Shown here: positions 16,261 through 25,060 of the stretch, in pieces
How positions within the stretch are numbered: position 1 is the stretch's first letter
Layout of the letters: each line of letters opens with the position of its first letter
NCBI GenBank assembly: GCA_913060695.1
Contig: CAJXUA010000029.1
Coordinates: forward strand, 1-36,057
DNA from: an uncultured Gammaproteobacteria bacterium
Lineage (GTDB): Bacteria; Pseudomonadota; Gammaproteobacteria; Pseudomonadales; Pseudohongiellaceae
Direction of reading: 5' to 3'
DNA length: 36,057 bases
Made by a program: the position numbers and the translations under genes
The notes under the pieces: generated by a model
The model's database searches: none
Told to the model about the DNA's origin: nothing
The model's input: the letters and a program-made list of their open reading frames with translations, nothing else

Positions 16261-19200
16261 TTAGATTGCGATCAAGGTATCGAACATGTCTTTCGCCATG
16301 GTGATCAGGCGCGCCGAGGCGTTGTAGTGCTGCTCGAACTGAATCAGCCGCGCCGCCTCCTCCTCTACGTTCACGCCAGAGACGCCTTGCAGCGAGTCCA
16401 TGGACTGGCGTAATAAAGTTTCGCTCGCGGCCTGGCTCAGGCGTGCCTGGCTGGTCAAGATGCCGAGATTCTCTACCAATTGGCCATAGGCACCTTGATA
16501 GGTTAGATTGCCCTCGGACAAGGTTAGGCCGGTATTCAAGCCCAGCATTGCTGCGCCGTTGCGGTTATCGGCGGTGCCATCGGTGTTATAAGTGATCACG
16601 AAGGAGTCCCCTGCCTGAGGCGCGCCGTTGACTCCATCACCACTGCCAATGCTGACCTGATAACCCATGAAATTGCCCACTGCCTTAGGCTCGGACCCAA
16701 ACAGTCCGTCGCGGCGACTCGAGCTCAATTGCATGTCCGCAGCCAACTGCACATCTATGGCGCCGCCTACGGTAAAGTCATTCATGAAGGCCTCGCCCTT
16801 ATCTACACGAGGAAACAGGGCGCCATAGCTGCCCACCACATCGGTCACGGCTAGTCGGGAGTTCGCACCGTAGGTAGTAGAGTCCAGCGTTAGGAAGCCT
16901 TCGGTTGAAACCCCTACGCGAATCGGCCCAATGCCCTCTGCCGCTAAGGCGGTGTTGATCGCCTCGCGAATAATATTGGCCACCCCGGCCGCACCTGTCT
17001 GCGTGCCAGAGACATTGCCCCCGGTCACCGGCATCATCGATACCGCACCGCCTACCACATTGCTAACGTTGAGGCTGGCCGTGTCGCCCTTCTGTCCCGT
17101 GCTTAGGGTCAGGTAGTTATTGCTATCCAGCCCCGCTGTCACGACACCTGCGCCGAATATGCCATCGAGCTGCGACTGAATATGGGTCAAGATGCCCGGC
17201 GGAGAAACACTGTCAGGCGTTGCGGCCAACGTCGTATTCACCCCACTCAAATCCACCGTCGAGCTGCCACCGCCGTTCACTGCCACATCGAAACTATGGG
17301 CACCGGCTAAGAAGTTGATACCGGCAGAGATATCCTGATTACCGGTAAATGTCGCCGGTATCGCGCTATCCCCAGTGAGCGTTACCGCCACCGCAGGGTT
17401 GCCGTCGACCGCAATATTGAAAGTATGAGGGCCGTTGCTATCGAAATTGAAACCGCTGCCTAAGGAAACATTGCCTAAAAGGGTCGCATTCTCGCCACCT
17501 GTGTCCTTGCCTAGTGAGCTGCTTGTCTTCAGCAGCCCCTGGGTAGAGGTATTGGCCGCGACACTTACCATGGCCAACTCGCCCGTGGTAGTCGTGGTAA
17601 AGCGCAGTGCGCCATTTGGGCCTATGTCGACTATCAGTTTGCCGGAGATTCCAGTATCGCCTACCGAGGCATCGACCTGGGCTTGAATATCCGCCACTAT
17701 CGTCGCGCCGCTATCTGCCGGATAGTTCGTGTTCAGGGTGATATTGCTAACCTTATTGCCATCGACTACTAGAAGGAATGTGGAAGAGTTAGCCCCACTG
17801 AAGTCGTAAGCGGCGCTGGCGCTAGCGCCATTGGAAAGCTGCGCCGCGATCGGACCTTTGTCTGGCCCTGAAATGCGAGTCAGCGACAAGCCTAATGGGT
17901 CACCGCCGGTAGCATTCGTGATGTTTACTGTGCGCGCATCGCCGACCGAACGAATCTCTAATTTGCCATCGGCATTGAGAGTGACATTGACAACCCCTCT
18001 GCCTATTGTCGCATCGATGTCGCTTTGTACCGCCGCAGCTACCTCGCTAGCAGCTAGCGTGGCTGGCGTAAGGCCCACATAGGTACTGCCAAAACCCACG
18101 TCGATATTGAAGCCCGTACTTGCCCCAATAGTGGTGCCAAATGCTAAAGACTTCTTGCCATGCACTGTGCGCAAGTCGCCATCGCGGACTGCGACGGAAT
18201 CCCCAACATTACCTCCGACCTTAACTTTCAAATCTACACCAGTACTAGAACGCACGGTAAGGGCGAGGCCATCACTGGTCGCCGTAATTCCCAGCCCCTT
18301 GAGGGTCGCATCGGCATTGATGCGATTGCGCAAAAAGTCGGGCGTCATAGGGTCTGGCATTGTCCGTGGCGTCAACTCGCCAGCGTAAACAAAACTAGGG
18401 TCCGTAAGATCCACCCCGTTGAGCGTTACAGTAAGGGGCGCACCAACATTGTCACTCTTGAAATCGGAAAGCTGTAACTGGCTAGACGCGTTCGCCTTAA
18501 CGCCGGATATATTCGATAGGCGTTGCGCAATATCATAGGCAGACTGATTCTGTTCGACCTTGAAGCGCTGTTCACTTGAATAACCCGTTAAGGGGTCTGT
18601 TGTCACAAATGTCAGAACTTCTTCGGCATAACCATTGCGAATGTCGCCAACATTGATACGACCAGCAGAACTGCCCATAGTGCTCACAGTCGTGCTACCG
18701 GGGTCAGATGGGAAAATCTGATTCAACGCGCCAGGTGAGAACTTCTGATTATTCAGTGGCGGCTTCAATGAAATAGGGTTAGCCGGATCCGAATAGTCCA
18801 ATACGTCGTAAGTCGTGGCAGAAGTGAAACGAATCATGATCGGTGGCGACAGCGAACCAGGCTTAGAGGTGAACGCTGGTGTAGTGATGTCGAGCACCGT
18901 ACCCGGCTGAATATAGGCACCGCCGGAATTACCGGCACCGGCCACTGTGCGTATTGGCGAGGCGAAGGCGAAGACCTCCGGCCGCGTGATCAACACTTTT
19001 AGATCGCTTATGCCTACCTTGGTCGGCAGGATGCTGAATTTGTCACCCGGTTGAAAAGAGCCAGACTTTAATGTCAGCGTGAAACCATCGACAGAGATAC
19101 TTAAAGGCAGCTTCTCGGTCAAAACGCCCTCGGCCATCATCTTGCCGTCGGACTCGCGTATCAAGGTATATTGCTGTCCGGGGCCTTCGAAATTCAATTT

Positions 19201-20304
19201 GTAATCGCTGACCTTCAGCTTACTCACATCGTCGATATGCACCGTGACTTGACGGTCGTTAGGCAGTCGGTTATTGCCATCAGCGCGTACGCGATTGGTC
19301 TGCATCTTTGGGTCATTGATATCTGTAAAAATTGGGCTACCGAGATTGCCCTCAAGATCGATTCCTAGCTTCTGCTGTTGATTGATGCCATCGGCTACCG
19401 CTAGGGCTATGCGCCCGAGAGCGCTAAGAGCCGGGTCTAGGGCCTCATTGCGGAACCGAGTTAGGCCGCCAATCTCGCCACCCGATACCTGCGCCGTGAT
19501 CACCCGCGTAGTATTGCCCGCCACGAACAAAAGCTCGCGCTGATTGGTCTCCGCAGTGCCAGCGGCAGACACGACCTTACGAGCAGTAGTACCAATGACC
19601 AGCCCCTGCCCTTCGGCGATAAACACGTCGATGCTCTGGTCGCCCTGCTGCGTAATCGTCACGTCCACAAGCGCCGAGAGATCCCGCACTAATTGGTCAC
19701 GCTTATCGAGTAGATCGTTAGGGAGTTGGGCTCCAGTGATGCTGACTGTATTGCTGATCGCCTCGTTCAAGCTGGCGATGTCCTGCGCAAGACTCGTGAT
19801 ACTGGCGGCAAGCGTGTCGAACTGATCATTGATGGCGGTATTCTGGCTCTTGAGCTTAGCCTCCATTGATTGGAAGCCCTGTGTGAGCAATTGCGTCTGT
19901 GTGAGGAGCAATTGGCGCCCTAACAGAGAAGCGGGGTCATTCGCCGCCTCGTTAAGAGCCCCAAAGAAATTCTCCATGCTCGTTGAGAGTGAGCTATTAG
20001 GGTTCGCGAGTAGATTGTCGGTCTGGCTGATGTTGCTAAGAAAGGTATCGTAATTACTCAACACGGAGATATCGCGCCCAACCTGATCCACTAGGTATTG
20101 CTGCGTGTTACGGAAGATGTCTGTGACCGTAACCCCAGTGCCCACATAACCTGCCGTGGTCTTCTGGGCCGTAGAGGTCACAGAGGTAATAGACTGGCGG
20201 CTATAGCCTTCTGTATTGGCATTGACGATGTTCTGCCCAGTAATGGACAGTGCCAACTGGCTCAGTTTGAGCCCAGAGATCGCCGTGTTTATTAAGTTAG
20301 CCAT
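16261..20304 (-). CDS. flgK: Giant hook-filament junction protein FlgK (HAP1)
   Basis: FlgK is the first junction layer on the hook. This protein is 1347 residues; typical FlgK is 550-700. The N-terminal domain (LINTAISGLKLSQLALSITG, NIVNANTEGYSRQS) and the C-terminal one (about 1290-1347, LQGVSGVNVEEEAARLI, YNASARLI) are canonical. Residues 352-430 form a domain also seen in FlgL. Residues 556-700 (NGYAEEVLTF...LSNISGVKA) match a segment of FlgE. Residues about 731-1160 hold several repeated modules: 731-800, 842-918, a truncated one at 949-985, 1000-1085, and a partial one at 1105-1160. Rapid growth by module gain is inferred. It starts at ATG 20304, 12 bp after the flgJ stop. Confidence 0.95.
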   Translation of the reverse strand: MANLINTAISGLKLSQLALSITGQNIVNANTEGYSRQSITSVTSTAQKTTAGYVGTGVTVTDIFRNTQQYLVDQVGRDISVLSNYDTFLSNISQTDNLLANPNSSLSTSMENFFGALNEAANDPASLLGRQLLLTQTQLLTQGFQSMEAKLKSQNTAINDQFDTLAASITSLAQDIASLNEAISNTVSITGAQLPNDLLDKRDQLVRDLSALVDVTITQQGDQSIDVFIAEGQGLVIGTTARKVVSAAGTAETNQRELLFVAGNTTRVITAQVSGGEIGGLTRFRNEALDPALSALGRIALAVADGINQQQKLGIDLEGNLGSPIFTDINDPKMQTNRVRADGNNRLPNDRQVTVHIDDVSKLKVSDYKLNFEGPGQQYTLIRESDGKMMAEGVLTEKLPLSISVDGFTLTLKSGSFQPGDKFSILPTKVGISDLKVLITRPEVFAFASPIRTVAGAGNSGGAYIQPGTVLDITTPAFTSKPGSLSPPIMIRFTSATTYDVLDYSDPANPISLKPPLNNQKFSPGALNQIFPSDPGSTTVSTMGSSAGRINVGDIRNGYAEEVLTFVTTDPLTGYSSEQRFKVEQNQSAYDIAQRLSNISGVKANASSQLQLSDFKSDNVGAPLTVTLNGVDLTDPSFVYAGELTPRTMPDPMTPDFLRNRINADATLKGLGITATSDGLALTVRSSTGVDLKVKVGGNVGDSVAVRDGDLRTVHGKKSLAFGTTIGASTGFNIDVGFGSTYVGLTPATLAASEVAAAVQSDIDATIGRGVVNVTLNADGKLEIRSVGDARTVNITNATGGDPLGLSLTRISGPDKGPIAAQLSNGASASAAYDFSGANSSTFLLVVDGNKVSNITLNTNYPADSGATIVADIQAQVDASVGDTGISGKLIVDIGPNGALRFTTTTTGELAMVSVAANTSTQGLLKTSSSLGKDTGGENATLLGNVSLGSGFNFDSNGPHTFNIAVDGNPAVAVTLTGDSAIPATFTGNQDISAGINFLAGAHSFDVAVNGGGSSTVDLSGVNTTLAATPDSVSPPGILTHIQSQLDGIFGAGVVTAGLDSNNYLTLSTGQKGDTASLNVSNVVGGAVSMMPVTGGNVSGTQTGAAGVANIIREAINTALAAEGIGPIRVGVSTEGFLTLDSTTYGANSRLAVTDVVGSYGALFPRVDKGEAFMNDFTVGGAIDVQLAADMQLSSSRRDGLFGSEPKAVGNFMGYQVSIGSGDGVNGAPQAGDSFVITYNTDGTADNRNGAAMLGLNTGLTLSEGNLTYQGAYGQLVENLGILTSQARLSQAASETLLRQSMDSLQGVSGVNVEEEAARLIQFEQHYNASARLITMAKDMFDTLIAI

Positions 20305-20316
20305 TTATGCATATCC

Positions 20317-21345
20317 TCAGCGTGGCGCGCTTTGCAGTTCGCTCAGGGCGAAGCGCATCGTCTTACTGTTCATAACGCGCGCGATCTTTTTCGCGTAGAC
20401 GGGATCTGTTGCATATCCGGCGTCCTGTAGGCGTTGGGTAAAGCTATTCGCATCGTGGCTCTGGCTCAGAGCCTCTTGGTAGCGTGGGTTCTCTTGCAGA
20501 AACTTCACATAGTCCTTGAAGCTCTCCTCGTAGGAGCCATAGGAGCGGAAGCTTGCCTTCTCCAATGCCGCCACACCGTCGCGGAATTCCACGGTCTTTA
20601 CCGTAGCTTGCTCACCCGCCCAGCGGGCATCGGCCTTGATGCCGAATAAATTGTGCGAATTACTGCCATCGGGCATGGCGATCATCTTGCGGCCCCAGCC
20701 AGTCTCCAGCGCCGATTGCGCCAACAACACACGAGGATCAACCCCGATGCTCGAGGCCGCCTCTTCGGCGATTGGATAGAGTGTCTTCACGAAGTCTCTT
20801 GGCGACTCGATATGCCGTGCGCGCGAGATGCTGCGGGACTCCGTACCAGTGCCAGTACCAAAGACTTTGGCGCCGCTCTGCAACTGCTGCAGTGTCTGCG
20901 CTATCGGGCCCACATAGTCTTCGCTCGCGACGCTGGCCTGGGGTATTGCGGGACTGCGCGGGGCTAATGCGGGACCACTGGCATCATTGAGTGCTTGCGC
21001 CTCCACTGGCTGGCGCGAGGTGCCCGATACACCGTACTGCCCCATCATCTGCTCGTAGAGGATGTCCGCTAGGCCTAGGCCCTTGCCCTCGCTCAGCGAC
21101 AAGCTCAGCTGATTGTCGAAATTCTGCTGATGGAACTCCATCTCATTGCTCGAGAGGTAGTTCCCTTCCGAGAACACAGCATTACTCTCGCGCATCGCCT
21201 TTAACATGATGTTGAGGAAGACAGACTCGAACTGCTGAGCGACTTTGCGCAGCGCCTCGGGGGTGTTTTCACGCCCGAGTTTGGAGATCGAGTTAAGTCC
21301 CGAAAGATCGGTATAAACTGATTGATTTTCGACACTACTGACCAT
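20317..21345 (-). CDS. flgJ: FlgJ: rod cap and peptidoglycan hydrolase
   Basis: FlgJ caps the growing rod and opens the peptidoglycan sacculus. The 342-residue product has the two-domain form typical of gammaproteobacteria: an N-terminal rod-assembly domain (about 23-110, EALRKVAQQFESVFLNIMLKAMR, GLGLADILYEQMM) and, after a linker, a C-terminal glucosaminidase/muramidase domain (180-337). The presumed catalytic Glu214 lies in AQSALETGWG, followed by NLFGIKAD and AGYATDPVYAKKI. I choose ATG 21345; three codons further upstream is a TTG with no better ribosome site. It heads flgJ-flgK-flgL and is preceded by a sigma-54 promoter. Confidence 0.94.
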   Translation of the reverse strand: MVSSVENQSVYTDLSGLNSISKLGRENTPEALRKVAQQFESVFLNIMLKAMRESNAVFSEGNYLSSNEMEFHQQNFDNQLSLSLSEGKGLGLADILYEQMMGQYGVSGTSRQPVEAQALNDASGPALAPRSPAIPQASVASEDYVGPIAQTLQQLQSGAKVFGTGTGTESRSISRARHIESPRDFVKTLYPIAEEAASSIGVDPRVLLAQSALETGWGRKMIAMPDGSNSHNLFGIKADARWAGEQATVKTVEFRDGVAALEKASFRSYGSYEESFKDYVKFLQENPRYQEALSQSHDANSFTQRLQDAGYATDPVYAKKIARVMNSKTMRFALSELQSAPR

Positions 21346-21379
21346 CTTTCCCAACCTTGTTTAAGGGGTTTCGCAACGC

Positions 21380-21393
21380 GGCAAACATTTGCC
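21380..21393. other. Palindrome GGCAAACATTTGCC in the flgJ leader
   Basis: A 14-bp perfect palindrome of the form GGCAA-N4-TTGCC, identical in form to the one at 9221-9234 upstream of fliD. A second palindrome, CGCTGCA-AA-TGCAGCG, lies at 21454-21469. All are in the 196-bp gap between flgI and flgJ, downstream of the sigma-54 promoter, so they could act in RNA as hairpins or in DNA as operators. Confidence 0.4.
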
Positions 21394-21503
21394 TGATGCA
21401 AGACGACAAATCCGCTAAAACTCGCCAGAAGCGGCAGTTTTTGCCCCCGCAAGCGCTGCAAATGCAGCGTTTACGAGTTTCGTTGTCACCCTATAGTAGG
21501 TAT

Positions 21504-21519
21504 AGCAAGAGGGATGCCA
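21504..21519 (-). promoter_or_regulatory. Sigma-54 promoter for flgJ-flgK-flgL
   Basis: Minus-strand TGGCATCCCTCTTGCT has GG and GC separated by exactly 10 nt and matches TGGCACG-N4-TTGCW at all but two positions. It lies about 160 nt upstream of the flgJ start. This implies a separate middle-class transcript for flgJKL under FleQ or another enhancer-binding protein. Confidence 0.75.
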
Positions 21520-21536
21520 GAAACGCAGTTTCCGGC
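21516..21536 (-). other. Stem-loop just after flgI, overlapping the sigma-54 -24 box
   Basis: GCCGGAAAC, a 3-nt loop and GTTTCTGGC pair over 9 bp (one G-U) on the minus strand, starting 5 nt after the flgI stop. No U-tract follows. Its 3' arm contains the TGGC of the sigma-54 -24 element. Confidence 0.55.
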
Positions 21537-21540
21537 ACAA

Positions 21541-22680
21541 TCAGATAACGATGAGGTCTGCTTTTAGAGAACCAGACTGCTTGAGGGCTTCTAGTATGGC
21601 GGTAAGATCGCCAGGTGCCGCACCAACGGCATTGATGGCCTGCACGATATCCGACAGCGTAGCGCCCGGGTCGAACAGGAACATGCGGTTACTCTCTTGT
21701 GTAACGCCCACATCGGACTGCGGCACCACCACGGTGTTGCCATCGCCGAAGGCATTAGGCTGACTTACCTGCAGGCTCTCGGAGATAGTTACCGTTAGGC
21801 TGCCATGGGTAACGGCTGCGGGCGATACTCTCACCTGCTCGCCTATCACGATAGTCCCAGTGCGGGAGTTGACGATTACACGGGCAACAGCGATAGCCTG
21901 ATCAACTTGCAGATTCTCTAACTCGGACATAAACGCAACCCGCGTCTGTAAGTCCGCTGGAGCCGAGACCTGAATGGAGACGGCATCAAGCGCATTGGCA
22001 GAACCCTCGCCTAGGAATTCATTGATCGCTTGGGACACACGCTTGGCTGTAGTGAAATCGGCGCGCTTTAAATTAAAGGTAATGCTGTCGCCGAAACCGA
22101 AGCCCGTCACCACCTCTCTCACAGATGTTGCACCGCCAGGAATACGCCCGACGCTAGGCACGTTGATAGTGATGCTCGACCCATCGGCGGCGCCTACGCC
22201 TAATCCCCCCACGATCAGGTTGCCCTGAGCGATCGCGTAAACCTCGCCATCAACACCTTGTAGGAAGGTGCGCTCTAGTGTTCCGCCACGCAGGCTTTCT
22301 GCGTTAGCCAAAGACGATACCGTCACGTCGATATTCTGACCGGGCTTTGTAAAGGCTGGCAGCTCGGCTTGCACCGATACTACGGCCACATTGTTCAACT
22401 GGAAGCTCTGACCCTGGGGCAGCGGAATGCCGAACTGATTCAAATAGGCACGGAATGACTCGGCGGTGAACGGCGCCTGAGTGGTTTGGTCGCCGGTACC
22501 GTCAAGACCCGTTACCAAGCCTACCCCTACCAATTGGTTAGCCTGCACGCCTTCTAGATTCGCGATGTCTTTCAAACGGTCTGCGTGTGCAGGTGTCAAA
22601 AAAACCGAAGCGTTCAACACAGTGCTTAAGAGCAGAACGAACACGGGGTTCTTAGTCAGTTTCAGCATGCGGGTGATCAT
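21541..22680 (-). CDS. flgI: Flagellar P-ring protein FlgI
   Basis: FlgI assembles the periplasmic P ring around the rod at the peptidoglycan. The 379-residue product has the family length, a Sec signal peptide probably cleaved after Ala33 (LTPAHA), and mature-protein signatures [54 protein letters not shown]-like [10 protein letters not shown], and the C-terminal [37 protein letters not shown]. The ATG at 22680 has AGGA upstream. It follows flgH by 57 bp; that gap has an A8 run (minus strand). Confidence 0.97.
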   Translation of the reverse strand: MITRMLKLTKNPVFVLLLSTVLNASVFLTPAHADRLKDIANLEGVQANQLVGVGLVTGLDGTGDQTTQAPFTAESFRAYLNQFGIPLPQGQSFQLNNVAVVSVQAELPAFTKPGQNIDVTVSSLANAESLRGGTLERTFLQGVDGEVYAIAQGNLIVGGLGVGAADGSSITINVPSVGRIPGGATSVREVVTGFGFGDSITFNLKRADFTTAKRVSQAINEFLGEGSANALDAVSIQVSAPADLQTRVAFMSELENLQVDQAIAVARVIVNSRTGTIVIGEQVRVSPAAVTHGSLTVTISESLQVSQPNAFGDGNTVVVPQSDVGVTQESNRMFLFDPGATLSDIVQAINAVGAAPGDLTAILEALKQSGSLKADLIVI

Positions 22681-22737
22681 AATGATTCCTATATCTTAAA
22701 ACGCGAGTATCGAATATTTTTTTTGTGGTCTTGATTA

Positions 22738-23427
22738 TCAGAACGGCCACAAATCGCTAACGAAGAACTTGGTCATCCAGCCTGCCTCGCTCGTATCGGC
22801 CAAGCTTCCAGTTCCGCTGTAGGCGATACGCACGTCGGCTACTCTGGTCGAGAGTATCGAGTTATCGGGCGCGATGTCTTCTTTGCGCACAAGGCCACTG
22901 ATGCGAATGTATTCCTTGCCGCGATTCAGCTGCAGCCATTTCTCGCCGCGCACTTCCAATAAGCCGTTAGGCAGAACGTTCGCCACTGAAACGGTAATGC
23001 TGCCCACTAGTTGATTACTCTGGTCGCTCGCACCGCTGCCGGAGAAGTCGACGCTGCTACTAATATCGCCATTGAGATCGAGGCCAGTGCCGAGAAACCC
23101 TGAGCCCAACACATTGTTATTTCCAAGCGCTGTGGCATTGTCTTTCGAAATCGAGGTGCCGGATGACTTTCTTGCCGTGGTGGCCTCGTTTAGGCTTATG
23201 GTCAATACATCGCCCACACGGTGAGCGCGGCGCTGATACAGATCCACAGCACTATTGCGTGTGTAGATGGAGCCTGTGTACTGCACCGGTGATACTGGGG
23301 TAGGAGTCATCACTGGCGCATAACGCGGATCATCTGGCTCCGCGAAGTCAGCCGGCGTAGTGGCGCATGCGGCAAGAAATGGCAAGCTTAGTACTAGTGC
23401 CGTCTTCGCTATGGTTCGATTGATCAT
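22738..23427 (-). CDS. flgH: Flagellar L-ring lipoprotein FlgH
   Basis: FlgH forms the outer-membrane L ring. The 229-residue protein has a lipoprotein signal with lipobox LAAC and acylated Cys21. Mature signatures are SIYTRNSAVDLYQRRAHRVGDVLTI near residues 53-77, STSIS-like SGTSISKDNA, LPNGLLEVRGEKWLQLNRGKEYIRISGLVR and the C-terminal GWMTKFFVSDLWPF. AGGAG lies 7 nt before the ATG. It is part of the flgF-flgG-flgH-flgI run. Confidence 0.97.
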   Translation of the reverse strand: MINRTIAKTALVLSLPFLAACATTPADFAEPDDPRYAPVMTPTPVSPVQYTGSIYTRNSAVDLYQRRAHRVGDVLTISLNEATTARKSSGTSISKDNATALGNNNVLGSGFLGTGLDLNGDISSSVDFSGSGASDQSNQLVGSITVSVANVLPNGLLEVRGEKWLQLNRGKEYIRISGLVRKEDIAPDNSILSTRVADVRIAYSGTGSLADTSEAGWMTKFFVSDLWPF

Positions 23428-23464
23428 CGTGATACTCCTGAAAAACTTTGTGTATTTTTTAATC

Positions 23465-24250
23465 TTAGAGATTCTGGCTAATGAATTGCAGCATCTGGTC
23501 AGCTGTCGAGATCACACGGGAGTTCAACTCGTAAGCGCGCTGCGTAGTGATCATATTGACCAACTCTTCCACTACATCCACGTTAGAGTTCTCCAACATG
23601 CCCTGCTCTATCATGCCCAGACCATTGGTGCCTGGAGTGGACTCCTGTGGGCTACCACTGGCCACTGTCTCGCTGAACAGGTTGCCGCCCATCGCTTGCA
23701 AGCCCGCTGGGTTCACGAAATCCACGAGAGTCAGATTGCCCACCTGCGTAGAGGCAGGGTCGCCCGCGATCACCGCCGTGACAGTGCCGTCGGTGCCGAT
23801 CGTCACCGTGTTCGCGTTGATTGGAATGCTGATGCCTGGCGCTACGATCAGACCATTGGTGGTAACCAACTGCCCTTCTGCGCTCAACTGGAACTGGCCA
23901 TCACGAGTATAGGAGGCGGTGCCATCGGGCATCGTAATCTGGAAGAAACCGCGACCATTGACTGCGACATCGAGTGTCTCCTCTGTAGTCTGCAGAGCCC
24001 CTTGGGTAAACATCTTCTGAGTACCAACGGTGCGCACACCGGTACCCATCTGCAAACCAGAAGGCAGTATCGTGTCCTGCGTCGAGTTACCGCCTGGCTG
24101 ACGATAGATCTGATAGAGCAGGTCTTCGAACACAACGCGGTCGCGCTTAAAGCCGTTGGTCGCGACGTTCGACAAGTTGTTCGACAGGCTCGTCAGTTGT
24201 TTGTCCTGAGCACTTAGTCCGGTCTTGGAGACATAGAGAGCTGGATGCAT
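23465..24250 (-). CDS. flgG: Flagellar distal rod protein FlgG
   Basis: FlgG builds the distal rod, the driveshaft crossing the outer membrane. The 261-residue length is standard. Residues 1-45 carry the flagellar rod/hook N-terminal motif (MHPALYVSKTGLSAQ, LSNNLSNVATNGFKRD); the middle has TLDVAVNGRGFFQI and the C-terminus ENSNVDVVEELVNMITTQRAYELNSRVI. No module insertion is seen, unlike the hook protein. AAGGA precedes the ATG; flgF ends 29 bp upstream. Confidence 0.97.
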   Translation of the reverse strand: MHPALYVSKTGLSAQDKQLTSLSNNLSNVATNGFKRDRVVFEDLLYQIYRQPGGNSTQDTILPSGLQMGTGVRTVGTQKMFTQGALQTTEETLDVAVNGRGFFQITMPDGTASYTRDGQFQLSAEGQLVTTNGLIVAPGISIPINANTVTIGTDGTVTAVIAGDPASTQVGNLTLVDFVNPAGLQAMGGNLFSETVASGSPQESTPGTNGLGMIEQGMLENSNVDVVEELVNMITTQRAYELNSRVISTADQMLQFISQNL

Positions 24251-24279
24251 GATGGTGTCCTTTATTTACCTAATTCGAC

Positions 24280-25020
24280 TTACTGAATTTGCAGTAGCTG
24301 CGAAGAGACTTCGGAATTGCGCTGCGCTGTCTGCATCAATTTAATATTCAATTCGTAGTTGCGCGTAAGACTGATCATCTCGACCATCGCGTCGACCACA
24401 TTCACATTACTGCCTTCCAAATAACCAGAGACGACGCGAACATTGCCATCGGCAATCTCGAACTCGCCATCGCGGCGACGGAACAGGCCGTCCTCGCCTT
24501 TCACTAGATCCTGAACATCGGGGTTCACGAGTTTGATGCGATCAAGCACCGACATCACCTGCGCGCCCTGGCCGAGTTCACGAATGGAGAGAGTGCCATC
24601 GCCGCCTATCTCCAGTTTTTCGAACGGAGGCAGTGCGATAGGACCGGCGTTACCCAACACTGGCAAGCCATTTCCAGTGATCAACTCGCCGAATGGGGTC
24701 AGGCTTAATTCACCAGTGCGCGTGAAGGCCTCGCTACCATCGGCCGTGAGCACTGCGATCCAGCCATCACCCTCGATGGCCACATCCATATCTCTACCCG
24801 TTTGACGCAATGGGCCTTGGGCGAAGTCGGAGGTAGGAGACTCGGTCTGGCTATAGGCACGGGACTTATAACCGTCGCCTACCACCTGCAAGGCCATGGT
24901 CTGCGCAAAGTCAGAGCGGAAACCCGTCGTGCTCGCGTTGGCCAAGTTGTTGGCATTGATCGCCTGCGCCATCATGTTCTGCGACGCTGCGTTCATGCCT
25001 ACGTAAAGTGCCTTATCCAT
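24280..25020 (-). CDS. flgF: Flagellar proximal rod protein FlgF
   Basis: FlgF is one of the proximal rod subunits exported by the type III apparatus. The 246-residue product has MDKALYVGMNAASQNM and NANNLANASTTGFRSDF at the N-terminus, DMDVAIEGDGWIAV in the middle and SNVNVVDAMVEMISLTRNYELNIKLMQ at the C-terminus. Size is normal. It lies 40 bp after flgE and 29 bp before flgG on the same strand; no separate promoter is visible in the upstream gap. Confidence 0.97.
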   Translation of the reverse strand: MDKALYVGMNAASQNMMAQAINANNLANASTTGFRSDFAQTMALQVVGDGYKSRAYSQTESPTSDFAQGPLRQTGRDMDVAIEGDGWIAVLTADGSEAFTRTGELSLTPFGELITGNGLPVLGNAGPIALPPFEKLEIGGDGTLSIRELGQGAQVMSVLDRIKLVNPDVQDLVKGEDGLFRRRDGEFEIADGNVRVVSGYLEGSNVNVVDAMVEMISLTRNYELNIKLMQTAQRNSEVSSQLLQIQ

Positions 25021-25060
25021 TGTCCTACCCTCTTCTCAAGCCTAGGCTCGTTGCTTAGTC

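Noticed and set aside
22681-22737. Poly-A/T run between flgH and flgI as a terminator
   Set aside because: No stem-loop precedes the run, and the two genes belong to one transcription unit.
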